From: a virus
Length of the DNA: 35,040 nt
IMG/VR virus record: IMGVR_UViG_3300034023_000185
Span: 1 to 35,040 of that record
Direction: 5' to 3' (one strand)
Below the pieces are notes generated by a model. It was not told where the DNA came from. It saw nothing but the letters and a program-made list of their open reading frames with translations, and ran no database searches. Every line of letters starts with the position of its first letter. Within the stretch, counting starts at the first letter, position 1. A program made the position numbers and the translations under genes. Below are positions 11,701 to 20,366 of this stretch, piece after piece.

Positions 11701-11837
11701 TGAAACTATCTGTTGAGCTTATAACTACCATTGCCTTGGGAATTTTTGGCGCTGTTTTTATAATTATCACGTCAGTGTTTGGAACTGCGCTGACTTATTT
11801 AATGGGACGTTTTTTTGTCTCTTACCTTGGATGGTAG
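11700..11837 (+). CDS. Very small membrane protein (45 aa)
   Basis: A 45-residue protein that is almost entirely hydrophobic (LITTIALGIFGAVFIIITSV, then TALTYLMG), giving one or two membrane helices. It starts at the TAATG junction with the upstream gene, with AGAGGA as ribosome site. The frame is supported by the coupling on the 5' side. The role is unknown. Its position away from the lysis cassette does not favour a holin. Confidence 0.6.
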   Translation: MKLSVELITTIALGIFGAVFIIITSVFGTALTYLMGRFFVSYLGW

Positions 11838-11839
11838 TT

Positions 11840-12043
11840 ATGGGCATTGAGCACCGCATGAAAGATGAGTCAGAACAGACCCGCCGTTGTCCTTGGTGCA
11901 ATCATATCAGTACCGTAAGCGTTGTGGATGGTAAGGATTTCTACTTTTACTGCCAGAATCCTACATGTAGTGTAGAGCGGATTTACGGTGATAATGCGGT
12001 GATGACAGGTGGGTATGATTCAGCAGACCGAGAGATACTTTAA
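11840..12043 (+). CDS. Small zinc-ribbon protein
   Basis: A 67-residue protein with RRCPWCNHIS and, about 22 residues later, YFYCQNPTCSVER. This is a CxxC...CxxxxC arrangement that should bind zinc, like the ribbons in Com-type phage translational regulators and topoisomerase C-termini. I use the ATG three bases after the preceding stop; one at 11831 would add three residues. It overlaps the next gene by 29 bases. Confidence 0.6.
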   Translation: MGIEHRMKDESEQTRRCPWCNHISTVSVVDGKDFYFYCQNPTCSVERIYGDNAVMTGGYDSADREIL

Positions 12044-12200
12044 GTGCCCTGAGTGTGGTGCCGTCGCAGTGGTTGATGAGGACATTGAACCAGGCGAGTT
12101 TGAAACGTGTCTAGAGTGCGATGAAGAGATAGACCCACGGACTAACCCGGCTATCTGGGAAGAGTTCTGGGCGTACTGTCAAAAGCTAAAACATGGATGA
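12015..12200 (+). CDS. Small acidic zinc-ribbon protein
   Basis: A 61-residue acidic protein with YFKCPECGAVAVV and ETCLECDEEID, a clean CxxC...CxxC zinc ribbon. It lies immediately before TerL and overlaps its start by eight bases, so it is co-translated with the packaging motor. AGGTGG precedes the chosen ATG. A helper role in packaging or late transcription is possible from context only. Confidence 0.65.
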   Translation: MIQQTERYFKCPECGAVAVVDEDIEPGEFETCLECDEEIDPRTNPAIWEEFWAYCQKLKHG

Positions 12201-13617
12201 TTATCTTGCGGATAGACGCATTGATGAGACCATAGTTTGGGCTCCACAGGCAGGACCGCAAGAAGCCTTAGTACATTGTCCCATTACTCTTATAGGCTAC
12301 GGCGGTGCCCGTGGTGGCGGTAAGACTGATGGGGTTTTGGGTAAGTTTGCTATAGTGCAAGAACAGTTTGGCGTTGATTTTAACGCTATATTCTTCCGCA
12401 AAGAGTTACCCCAAGCAGATGACTTAATCGAGCGAGCAAAGCAGATATACTTACCACTAAAAGCTCACTGGCAGGACCAAAAAAAGCAGTTTACGTTTCT
12501 TAATGGTGGAAGATTACGGTTTAGGCCATTGTCTGATGATTCTGATGCTGAAAAGTATCAAGGGCAGAATCTTAGTCATTGTGCGGTAGAGGAGGCGGGT
12601 AACTACGCTGACCCTGCACCTATCTGGAAGCTATTCGGAGCGTTACGAGGTAAGGGTGGTGGGCAAGTTATTCTTACCTTTAACCCAGGCGGTATAGGTC
12701 ACGGATGGCTCAAAGAGCTGTTTATTAGACCATCACCAAAAGGCATGAAGCTCTTGCGCAAAGACCTCCCTAACGGTGCTGGCTTTGATTACATTTATAT
12801 CCCGTCCCGAGTACACGACAATCAAATACTGTTAGCTAAAGACCCAGAGTACATTAACCGATTGCATATGGTTGGCTCGCCAGAGCTAGTCAGAGCATGG
12901 CTAGAAGGAGACTTTGAGATCCATGAAGGTAGTTACTTTCCTGAGTTCAGTAGCAAGCATATCGTTAGTCCTTTTAACGTGCCTAAACATTGGCCTAGGT
13001 ATCTTGGTTATGACTGGGGTTTTCGTAGTCCTTTTGCCGCTGTATGGGGTGCTGTTAGTTCTGGCAGGGATGACTCCGGTAACGAAGTCCCATACCCCAA
13101 AGGAAGCATTGTTGTTTATAGAGAATTGTGGGGCAAAGGAGTCGATAACGTTGAACAGGCAAATAGAATTGCTTCTCTTTCCGTCGGAGAAAATCCACTA
13201 GGCTATGCTGACCCGTCTATTTTCAAACACGATGGTGGACCAAGCATTAACGACCAACTTACCCAAGTTTTTGGAAAGTATAAGCACCCACCGTTTAGAG
13301 CGGCTGACAATGATAGGTTGTCGGGTTGGTCACAGATCAGACAAAGGTTGGTTAATAAGCCACCGTTGCTGTATATTTTTGCTACATGTCCGTATCTCAT
13401 CCAGACCCTTCCCGCTTTGGCAATCGACAAACGGAAGCCAGAGGATGCCGACAGTGCAGGCGATGACCATTGCATGGATGCTTTGCGCTATATGTGTAAG
13501 GCAAGATTGGTTGACAGCAAATGGGAACAACCTGCGGAAGTCTTCAACAAAGGTGTTATTAAGTTACAAGCGTATATTGCGCAAATGCGGCAGCAAGCTA
13601 GTAGGCCAAAAATATGA
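12193..13617 (+). CDS. terL: Terminase large subunit
   Basis: A 474-residue packaging motor, of usual length. The N-terminal ATPase has Walker A GGARGGGKT (residues 37-45, Lys44) and a Walker B at about 129-135 (HCAVEEAG), in which the usual Asp-Glu pair is Glu-Glu. The coupling motif region holds ILTFNPGG. The C-terminal RNase-H-like nuclease has YLGYDWGF (Asp274), YADPSIF and the closing DDHCMDALRYM with two Asp metal ligands. The protein cuts concatemers and pumps DNA into the prohead through the portal. It overlaps the portal gene by four bases. Confidence 0.95.
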   Translation: MDDYLADRRIDETIVWAPQAGPQEALVHCPITLIGYGGARGGGKTDGVLGKFAIVQEQFGVDFNAIFFRKELPQADDLIERAKQIYLPLKAHWQDQKKQFTFLNGGRLRFRPLSDDSDAEKYQGQNLSHCAVEEAGNYADPAPIWKLFGALRGKGGGQVILTFNPGGIGHGWLKELFIRPSPKGMKLLRKDLPNGAGFDYIYIPSRVHDNQILLAKDPEYINRLHMVGSPELVRAWLEGDFEIHEGSYFPEFSSKHIVSPFNVPKHWPRYLGYDWGFRSPFAAVWGAVSSGRDDSGNEVPYPKGSIVVYRELWGKGVDNVEQANRIASLSVGENPLGYADPSIFKHDGGPSINDQLTQVFGKYKHPPFRAADNDRLSGWSQIRQRLVNKPPLLYIFATCPYLIQTLPALAIDKRKPEDADSAGDDHCMDALRYMCKARLVDSKWEQPAEVFNKGVIKLQAYIAQMRQQASRPKI

Positions 13618-16184
13618 GTGATGAATCAGTTATCAAGCGTTTCTCCGGTGCCTATTGGAAGAGTCAGATTAACCTCGCCTTAGAGCGCCGAAAGACCTTT
13701 ATTACTGCGGCTGAAGAGTCTATCCGTGTTTATAACGCTCAAAAAGATGTTGGTATCATGCGTGATACCGAGCGCCGTTTGAACGTGTGGTGGTACTGCG
13801 TTAACACTCTTTTACCAGCTTATTACTCCTCCACACCCAAAGCTGAAGTAACACTACGCAAACGCTCAGGCGGCACCTTGCATGAGGCTTCCGCTGTTAT
13901 CTTAGAGCGAAACATTCAGTACCAGATGGATATGGAGTTTAACTTTGATCAGGTTGGCTACACGGCAGCTCTGCAATTTTTGCTTACCGGCCAAGCTGTT
14001 TTATGGGCAAGATATGCTTTTGAGTCAGAAGTACAAAAGCAAGAGATGGTACTGTTTCAAAATCCAGACGGCACTCTAGTTGATTCTGACAATGAAACCT
14101 ACGAAGGTCCTACTGATATCCTTACCGCTGGTCCTGGTAACACTTTAATCGTTCCGATGGATGTTGAGGTTAAAGAGGATGAGCGAGCAATCCTAGAGAC
14201 GGTTCAATACAATGACTACATTTGTTCTGATGCTCGTAACGAGTCAGAAGTAGAATGGCGTGGACGTAGGGCTTACCTGAATCGTGAGCAAGCAGTAGAG
14301 CTTTTTGGAGAAGATGTAGGTAATAAGCTAAAGTTTGACAGCTTTCCAGAGGCCATAAAGAAAGACTTTAATCGTGACAGAGAGAAGTACGAGGGCAAGG
14401 CAGAGGTTTACGAGATTTGGTGTTACGAGTCAGGGCAAGTTTACTGGATTCAAATGACTGGCGAGAAGTCGCTACTTATGGAGTCAGAGCCACCTATAGA
14501 GTTTGAGAAGTTCTATCCTTGTGTTGTTATCGCTCAAAGCCAAGACCCAGACTCGGTTATTCCAGTATCAGACTACTCTCACGTTAAAGACCAGATTCTT
14601 GAAATTGAGAGAATGACTACCCGTATTCATGCGGTTACTCAGGCTATTAGAACAAACGCAACTTACGATTCCGCTATCGGTAGCCAGATCGAACAACTAA
14701 TGATTGGTGACTTAAAGATGGTGCCAACGATTAACTGGCCGTCTTATAAGGCTCGTGGTGGATTGCAAAACAGCATTGAGTTCATGCCTATTGCACCGTT
14801 TGTAGAGGCGCTTGGAACATTGCAGGCCGCTCGTCAAACAGCTTTGTCACAGCTTTATGAAACACTTAAAGTATCCGATCTACTACGTGGCACCAGTGCC
14901 GAGTACAAAACTGCAACTGCAAACAGACTTGAAAACGCTTGGTCCTCGCTCGGTCTTATCGTTCGTCAGAATATGTTTACTAAGTTCATTTCTGACGGTA
15001 TCGGAAATCTTGGTGTCATCGTTACTACGATGTTTGAAAAGAACAAGATAATGAATGTAGCTGATGCGCCACAGGTATTACTACCGTTGGTGCCAGCAAC
15101 ACCGCCACCGCCTCCGCTAGACCCAAATCTCCCGCCAGAAATGCAACCTTTGCCACCACCACCGATTGATCCAAACATGATGGTAATGGCGATGGAAGAA
15201 CAAATCATGGCACTGTATCGTGATGACGATCAGTTTAACTATCGCATCCAGATTGCGTCTGACAGCATGGTGGCAATTGACCAAGCACAAGACCAAGCAG
15301 AAGGTGCACAGCTTATGGCTACGTGCGGTGAGTTTTTTAATCAGATGAAAGCTCTGATTGAGCAATACCCACCTCTACTAGAGTTCTCTATTCAGTTGTT
15401 TCAGAACGTCATTAAACGATTTAAGGGAGGCAAAGAGCTTGATGGCATCTTTACGAAAGCTCTTAAACAAGTTGGTGAAATCTCTGCGGCTAGAGAAGAG
15501 GCAGCTAAGCAACCGCCTCCACCGGACCCTAAGACGATTGAGATACAAGGCAGAATGCAAATTGCGCAAATTGAAGCACAAGCTAGGCTGCAAGCTGCGC
15601 AAATGGAAATGACTGATGCCCATGACAAAAACATGATCAGTTATCAAGAATCCCAGTTAAAGATGCAGCGTGATCAAATTGAGTCTCAATTAAAGATTCA
15701 AGCGCAGCAATTTAATGAGTATGTTAAGCAGCAAGAACTTTCGTTGGGTCAACAGGAATTGCAAATCAAGTCGAATGCCGTTCAAGTTGATATGCTTAAA
15801 GTTCAAGCAATGACTCAAAGCGATAGCATGAAGCATGAGATTAATCAGGAGAATAACCGTCTTCAGGGCATTCTCAAGGTTCAAGAGTTAGAAGCGAAGC
15901 AGATGCAGTTTCGTCTATCTCAGCAAGAGAAACTCATGGAAGAAAGACGCTTGCAGCAACAGCAGCAACTTGAGGTAATGCAAATGCAAATGGACAATAT
16001 CAACTCAGGACCTAAGTTCTTAGGTGGAATGGGTGGTATGACTGGCAAAAAGAAGTCAGGAAAAATCATCACTGACGAAAACGGGAATCCGACTGCAATC
16101 GAGATAACCGAGCAGCCAGAAGTAAAGGTTCAACGTATAACTTTAGATGAAGAAGGCAACCCGTCAGGGATTGAACTAGAATAA
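13614..16184 (+). CDS. Portal protein, P22 type
   Basis: An 856-residue protein directly after TerL. The N-terminal two thirds follow the P22-like portal pattern (WWYCVNTLLPAYYSSTPKAE near residue 60; YIDSDARNE-like DYICSDARNESEVEW near 200; a long helical stem with SDLLRGTSAEYKTATA). A proline-rich hinge at about 494-521 (PATPPPPPLDPN) precedes a long Gln-rich coiled coil at about 635-792, which would form an extended barrel inside the head. The end has two similar hairpin repeats, TDENGNPTAIEI and LDEEGNPSGIELE. The dodecamer forms the DNA channel at one vertex. Confidence 0.9.
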   Translation: MSDESVIKRFSGAYWKSQINLALERRKTFITAAEESIRVYNAQKDVGIMRDTERRLNVWWYCVNTLLPAYYSSTPKAEVTLRKRSGGTLHEASAVILERNIQYQMDMEFNFDQVGYTAALQFLLTGQAVLWARYAFESEVQKQEMVLFQNPDGTLVDSDNETYEGPTDILTAGPGNTLIVPMDVEVKEDERAILETVQYNDYICSDARNESEVEWRGRRAYLNREQAVELFGEDVGNKLKFDSFPEAIKKDFNRDREKYEGKAEVYEIWCYESGQVYWIQMTGEKSLLMESEPPIEFEKFYPCVVIAQSQDPDSVIPVSDYSHVKDQILEIERMTTRIHAVTQAIRTNATYDSAIGSQIEQLMIGDLKMVPTINWPSYKARGGLQNSIEFMPIAPFVEALGTLQAARQTALSQLYETLKVSDLLRGTSAEYKTATANRLENAWSSLGLIVRQNMFTKFISDGIGNLGVIVTTMFEKNKIMNVADAPQVLLPLVPATPPPPPLDPNLPPEMQPLPPPPIDPNMMVMAMEEQIMALYRDDDQFNYRIQIASDSMVAIDQAQDQAEGAQLMATCGEFFNQMKALIEQYPPLLEFSIQLFQNVIKRFKGGKELDGIFTKALKQVGEISAAREEAAKQPPPPDPKTIEIQGRMQIAQIEAQARLQAAQMEMTDAHDKNMISYQESQLKMQRDQIESQLKIQAQQFNEYVKQQELSLGQQELQIKSNAVQVDMLKVQAMTQSDSMKHEINQENNRLQGILKVQELEAKQMQFRLSQQEKLMEERRLQQQQQLEVMQMQMDNINSGPKFLGGMGGMTGKKKSGKIITDENGNPTAIEITEQPEVKVQRITLDEEGNPSGIELE

Positions 16185-16582
16185 TGGCAAACGCACTATA
16201 CCCTAAAGCAAAAGAGAAGTTTCTTGATGCGCTGATAGATATGCCAACTGACACTATCAAGATTGCCTTGATAGACACTGGTGTTTATACCTATAGCTCA
16301 ACTGATGAATTCTTCTCTGCGGCATCATCAGCAGTCATAGGAACAGCAGCAACTCTTGCATCCAAAACCATCACTAACGGTGTGTTTGATGCGGCAGATG
16401 TGACATTTACATCAGTGACAGGTGCATCTGTAGAAGCTCTGATCATTTACAAAGACACTGGCTCTAATGCTACCTCGCCACTTATTCTTTACATTGACGT
16501 AGCTGCAAGTGGTCTCCCTGTTACGCCAAATGGTAATAACATTGATGTACAATTTAACGCTTCTGGAATTTTTGCATTGTAA
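16184..16582 (+). CDS. Small virion-associated protein
   Basis: A 132-residue protein (MANALYPKAKEKFLDALIDM, IKIALIDTGVYTYSS, GVFDAADVTFTSVTGASVEA, LILYIDVAASGLPVTPNG). It belongs to a widespread phage family with the pattern YxKAxExFLxGxIDxxxDTIKxxLID...TFTSVSGAxxEALVIYKDTG. The family is found among structural genes and thought to be a virion protein; its exact site in the particle is not known to me. It is coupled to the portal gene (TAATG). Confidence 0.8.
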   Translation: MANALYPKAKEKFLDALIDMPTDTIKIALIDTGVYTYSSTDEFFSAASSAVIGTAATLASKTITNGVFDAADVTFTSVTGASVEALIIYKDTGSNATSPLILYIDVAASGLPVTPNGNNIDVQFNASGIFAL

Positions 16583-16591
16583 AAGGTGAAA

Positions 16592-17029
16592 ATGTCGTTG
16601 ATTGAAAGATTAGAACAAGATGACGTAAAGGATTTGCCTGATTGGGAAGCAGCCGAAGTGCTGAATGCTCCCGATCCTTCACTTCCAATTATAACCTTCT
16701 GGGAACCAACACGAATTGGAATTGGCCAAATAATGACAACGCTTGGAGCAACAGAAGGTGCTGATCTACTTGATCAGTTGGTTGTTGCCGCAGAACAAGA
16801 TGCGGTCATTCGTTGGGGTCTAAAAGTCATGGAAGGCAATGGCCTAGACCTTTCGCTTCAAACAACTCGTGAGCAAGTTTCTGGGTTAGTAACAGCCGGT
16901 TTTATTACAGAAGCACAAAAAGAAAGTCTTTTTAGTTTATCAAAACGCGAAAGGTTTCCGTCATGGTCAGAGGCAAATAATACGTTTGTCGATGCTCGTG
17001 CAGTAGGATTAGCAAGAGGAGGAATCTGA
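16592..17029 (+). CDS. Hypothetical structural-region protein
   Basis: A 145-residue acidic, mostly helical protein (DLPDWEAAEVLNAPDPSLPI, LLDQLVVAAEQDAVIRWGLK). Such proteins are commonly paired with the neighbouring virion protein family in phages. The ATG at 16592 follows AAGGTG; an in-frame GTG six bases earlier is part of that ribosome site. No specific role is known. Confidence 0.75.
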   Translation: MSLIERLEQDDVKDLPDWEAAEVLNAPDPSLPIITFWEPTRIGIGQIMTTLGATEGADLLDQLVVAAEQDAVIRWGLKVMEGNGLDLSLQTTREQVSGLVTAGFITEAQKESLFSLSKRERFPSWSEANNTFVDARAVGLARGGI

Positions 17030-17030
17030 T

Positions 17031-17444
17031 ATGGCAATAGCAAAATGGTCAACACCAGCAACACGCTCAAGTAACATTGCATCAACAGTTCTCAACTCGC
17101 TTGCTTCTGGCTCAGAATCAGCCGTGGTCACTTACGATAACTCTAGTGCATTGGCCTTGTATGCAACCGTTACAATTAAATTGGGGTCGATTACTCCAGC
17201 CACCGCAGGAAGTATTTCGCTTCGAGTAACTTTGAATGATGGGACCGATACGGCTGACAAAGTTGGTGGAGATGTTTACGTTGTTCAATTGTTATCGGGA
17301 GCAAGTGCAAAAGTTGTAAATATTCCAATGGTTCGATTGTATCCGTTCTCGCTACGACTTTCCGTTGTAAATAACGCTGGAGTTGCTTTTGCAGCATCTG
17401 GAAATGAACTTTATGTTCGTACTTTCAACGAGGATATTGCGTAA
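17031..17444 (+). CDS. Small beta-rich virion protein
   Basis: A 137-residue beta-strand-rich protein: WSTPATRSSNIASTVLNSLA, ALALYATVTIKLGSITPATA, SISLRVTLNDGTD, then SLRLSVVNNAGVAFAASGNE and YVRTFNEDI. The pattern LNSLA.GS.S..VTYDNSSALALYATV occurs in many phage structural clusters. Likely a particle surface or tail-associated protein; its position is not resolved. It overlaps the next gene by one base. Confidence 0.75.
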   Translation: MAIAKWSTPATRSSNIASTVLNSLASGSESAVVTYDNSSALALYATVTIKLGSITPATAGSISLRVTLNDGTDTADKVGGDVYVVQLLSGASAKVVNIPMVRLYPFSLRLSVVNNAGVAFAASGNELYVRTFNEDIA

Positions 17445-18271
17445 TGCCTCGTGGCGTAAGCATTAGCGATACAGCAATAATTCAAGGTAGGCTATGGACT
17501 CCCGCTGTTTTGTTGCCATCGCTCTGGCTCGATGCTTCTGATTTATCGACTATCTCAACAGTCTCAGGTGCAGTTTCAGAGTGGCGAGACAAAAGCAACA
17601 ATGGTAGACACGCAGCTACCGCCGTTCGACAACCAACATATACTTTCAACGTATATAATGGATTGAATGGTATTTTGTTCACTAAACTTTCAGCGCACAA
17701 ACTAGATACTCCTAATTTTAGCATTGCACCAAATCGTCAGTTTTGCTCTTTTGCCGTAATTTCTGGCGCAGGATTAGCGGCCGGAACAAATGCTTACCCA
17801 CGAATTTGGGTTGCAAAAGGTACTGGAGATTCGCAAGCGCCGGGAACGTTTCCACAAGGATACCTTGGACAAAGTCAAACAAACGGCACCGCTATGCTTA
17901 TTGCGGGTGGTAATAACATTGTATCACCGCAAGTAACTGGTCTATCAGTTACTCTTCCGGTGTTATTGTCAGGAAGATTCGGCACAGCTGGAGTGGCGGC
18001 AGACACTTCTTCAATATCTGCGAATGGAGGTACAATTGTTAGTCTTGGAGGACAAACTGGAGTATTGAGCACTACTGGCATTAGAATTGGCTCGGACGTT
18101 GGTACAAGTAGCAATTCAACATTTAACTCGTGGATAGGTGAAATTATACTCACCACAAATATTTCGTTTGCTGAAAGTCAGCTTGTGGAAGGGTATCTTG
18201 CGTGGAAGTGGGGTATCCAAACTCTTTTAGCCTCAAACCATCCGTATATTAATCGACCGCCTCTAATCTAA
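17444..18271 (+). CDS. Concanavalin A/LamG-like virion protein
   Basis: A 275-residue protein. LWLDASDLSTISTVSGAVSE, WRDKSNNGRHA and NGLNGILFTKLSAHKL at the start, and WIGEIILTT plus LVEGYLAWKWG near the end, are the hallmarks of LamG/pentraxin-type jelly-roll domains in which the last strand and helix close the sandwich. These domains bind sugars or proteins and in virions often decorate capsid or fibres. A paralogue lies at 22582. It may aid adsorption to host surface glycans, which is an inference. Confidence 0.8.
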   Translation: MPRGVSISDTAIIQGRLWTPAVLLPSLWLDASDLSTISTVSGAVSEWRDKSNNGRHAATAVRQPTYTFNVYNGLNGILFTKLSAHKLDTPNFSIAPNRQFCSFAVISGAGLAAGTNAYPRIWVAKGTGDSQAPGTFPQGYLGQSQTNGTAMLIAGGNNIVSPQVTGLSVTLPVLLSGRFGTAGVAADTSSISANGGTIVSLGGQTGVLSTTGIRIGSDVGTSSNSTFNSWIGEIILTTNISFAESQLVEGYLAWKWGIQTLLASNHPYINRPPLI

Positions 18272-18280
18272 GGAGTCTAA

Positions 18281-18988
18281 ATGCTTCGGATTAGACAACC
18301 GTTACTTAATCTTAATCCACAAGTCGTAGTACTTAATCGTGTTGAATCAACTGCACAAGTATTCCTTCCTACTATCAACCTTGTTTCAGCTAGCCTCGAT
18401 ACTTCAGATATCCTTGATAGAGGACTCAAACGCAAAAACGTCCTTACAACTCAGGAAGAAGAGGCCATTGCCGCACAGCTATTAAAGGCTAGGCAAAAGA
18501 CCAAGAAGCGTAAAGAGGAAGTCAAAAAGCTAGTCGACTGGAAAAAGCTCTTACTTGATAAGATCAATGGCGTAACAACTGAGGAAGAGTTAGACGCTAT
18601 TGAGATTTCAACGGAATCGGTCGAGGTCACTGCTGCTGTTTTAGCTGAGATTGAACGGCAAAAGGAACTAAAGAGAGCGCAGTTAGAAACTCTAAAACAA
18701 GAAGCTCAAATAAAGGCTCTTGAACTCCAGGCAGCATTAGACCAGCAAGAATCAGCAATTCGTGCTAAGTTAGAAGAACAGCGTAGGCAGTTAGAAGAGG
18801 CTAAAAACCTACAAATCAAGATATTAGAGCGGTATAAGATAGCGCAAAAAGTAGCTATCGAAGAAGAGCAAAAAGCGGCTTATGAGGCTGCGGTAGCTGA
18901 AAAAGCATACTTAGAATTTAAGCAAAAACGTGATAATAAAATCAAAAGACTAAAGGCCCTTATGTGGCTTACTAAATTAGACTTATGA
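18281..18988 (+). CDS. Long coiled-coil virion protein
   Basis: A 235-residue protein. After about 35 residues of beta-like N-terminus, nearly all the rest is a charged Glu/Lys/Gln/Ala coiled coil (KRKEEVKKLVDWKKLLLDKI, AAVLAEIERQKELKRAQLET, AKLEEQRRQLEEAKNLQI). GGAGTC precedes the ATG. Lying between a LamG-like protein and the scaffold, it could be a fibre shaft or an internal head protein. No family is recognised. Confidence 0.7.
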   Translation: MLRIRQPLLNLNPQVVVLNRVESTAQVFLPTINLVSASLDTSDILDRGLKRKNVLTTQEEEAIAAQLLKARQKTKKRKEEVKKLVDWKKLLLDKINGVTTEEELDAIEISTESVEVTAAVLAEIERQKELKRAQLETLKQEAQIKALELQAALDQQESAIRAKLEEQRRQLEEAKNLQIKILERYKIAQKVAIEEEQKAAYEAAVAEKAYLEFKQKRDNKIKRLKALMWLTKLDL

Positions 18989-19296
18989 GCAAATACAAAT
19001 TGTTCCAATGGTGTTCTATACAGAAGAAGGTTGTTCCAATTGAAGAGGTTCATAGAGAGAGTCAGGCTCGCGACCTATTTATTCAGGACGAGATGCCACC
19101 GACACGAAATCCGTTAAATCCAAAAGAAATATATACAAGTAAATCCAAGCTCCGATCCGCTTATCGTGCGGCTGGCGCTATAGAAGTCGGCGATGCTTAC
19201 GACCGTGGGTATGTTCCTGAAAAGGAAACGCAACGGTCTGAAAAGCAATTAGTCGATAAAATGATGCGTAACTTACAGGAAAGATATGGCCGATAA
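18985..19296 (+). CDS. Conserved hypothetical head-region protein
   Basis: A 103-residue basic protein. The core RNPLNPKEIYTSKSKLRSAY and RAAGAIEVGDA matches a pattern common in phages, (H/N)P..G..YTSKS.FR..TRA.G.IEVG, in genes found between portal and capsid. The conserved block is probably nucleic-acid or protein binding; the function is not established to my knowledge. It overlaps both neighbours by a few bases. Confidence 0.75.
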   Translation: MSKYKLFQWCSIQKKVVPIEEVHRESQARDLFIQDEMPPTRNPLNPKEIYTSKSKLRSAYRAAGAIEVGDAYDRGYVPEKETQRSEKQLVDKMMRNLQERYGR

Positions 19297-20326
19297 CACA
19301 CAAGACATTGAAGCTACAGAAATACAGTCAGACCGATCCGCTCAAGAACGCTTGAGTATTCGTGATGCTTTGCAGCAACAATTTGACCAGCCAAAACAAG
19401 CCGAGAACGAAATTGAGGCCGAAACAGAAGCACAAGAGGAAAATGAGAATGTTAGTAACAGCGTTCCAAATACAGTTGAGACAGAGGTAAAGCCTGGTTT
19501 GCTCCCACCAGCAGATATGCGTAAAGAGGAAAAGGAAGCATTCCTCAATCCAACGGCTCAAAATGCCCATATTTTGCAATCCTATTTGAATCGACGAGCG
19601 TATGAAACTCGGTCAGACTACAGCCGTAAAATGGCCGAAGTTGAGGAGTTACGCAAAAACACATCATCAGTATACGACACTATCAAGCAATATGAAGAAG
19701 ATTATGCAAAACAAGGTATTAGCCTTGGAGACATAGCTAAGCGGTCAATTGCTTGGGATCGTGCTATGCAGAATAACCCTGTAGAAACTGCCCGTGAATG
19801 GCTTGAGTCTTATGGGTTGTCTTTAGAGGAACTTAATAACTATAAATTACAAACCCCTCAAGCTCCCGAAAACTACCTCACACGGGCAGATGCCGAACAG
19901 ATTGCAGAGCAACGGATGCAAGCGTTGATGCAACAGCAAGAGCAAAAAGCCGTTGAGTATTATAATCAGAAGGTCGTAGAATCCTTCATGAATAGTAAAC
20001 CCGTATTTCGGGATCCAGAAACAGCTGCTCAAATTGAGGCTGATATGGCTCCGGTAGTACAGGCATTAACGGGAACTGGACGCTACAGCTCTCCAGAAGA
20101 AATCCTTGATACTGCCTATAACTACGTCATTAACGGGAATGCGGCTTATTCCAGTCTAGTTTCTAAGATGACTGCTAAGCCCATAATTCAAGAACAAAAG
20201 GCAGCGGTCCAAAAGGCCAAGGCTGCGTCAAAGTCAATATCTGGCTCCGCTGGTTCAGGGACTCCCAGGGTACAAACAAAAGACATACGGGATAATCTGC
20301 GTCGGCGTCTCTCAGGTGGAGACTAG
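19286..20326 (+). CDS. Scaffolding protein (putative)
   Basis: A 346-residue acidic, helical protein directly before the major capsid gene, the usual place for scaffold. It has an acidic N-terminus (ENEIEAETEAQEENENV), a central coiled coil (SRKMAEVEELRKNTSSVYDT), a Gln-rich stretch (QRMQALMQQQEQKA) and a short basic helix at the end (RDNLRRRLSGGD) like the capsid-binding C-terminus of P22 scaffold. Scaffolds guide prohead assembly and leave before packaging. The order scaffold-capsid supports the call more than sequence identity does. Confidence 0.8.
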   Translation: MADNTQDIEATEIQSDRSAQERLSIRDALQQQFDQPKQAENEIEAETEAQEENENVSNSVPNTVETEVKPGLLPPADMRKEEKEAFLNPTAQNAHILQSYLNRRAYETRSDYSRKMAEVEELRKNTSSVYDTIKQYEEDYAKQGISLGDIAKRSIAWDRAMQNNPVETAREWLESYGLSLEELNNYKLQTPQAPENYLTRADAEQIAEQRMQALMQQQEQKAVEYYNQKVVESFMNSKPVFRDPETAAQIEADMAPVVQALTGTGRYSSPEEILDTAYNYVINGNAAYSSLVSKMTAKPIIQEQKAAVQKAKAASKSISGSAGSGTPRVQTKDIRDNLRRRLSGGD

Positions 20327-20335
20327 GCCATAGAG

Positions 20336-20362
20336 GTTATCCCGAAATTTATAAGGGATAAC
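20336..20362 (+). promoter_or_regulatory. RNA hairpin covering the capsid gene ribosome site
   Basis: GTTATCCC (20336-20343) pairs perfectly with GGGATAAC (20355-20362) around an 11-base A/T loop. The 3' arm is part of the capsid gene's ribosome site (AAGGGA, about eight bases before the ATG at 20367). In RNA the stem would hide that site, so capsid translation could be tuned by unfolding or by processing upstream. There is no T run, so it is not a terminator. Confidence 0.6.
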
Positions 20363-20366
20363 TAAA

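Noticed and set aside
13614-16184. Diversity-generating retroelement or variable repeat in tail genes
   Set aside because: No reverse transcriptase or template/variable repeat pair was seen near the fibre or LamG-like genes.
19328-19579. Minus-strand reading frames within the scaffold and other late genes
   Set aside because: They are antisense shadows with Cys/Leu/Phe-rich, low-quality translation and no ribosome sites.
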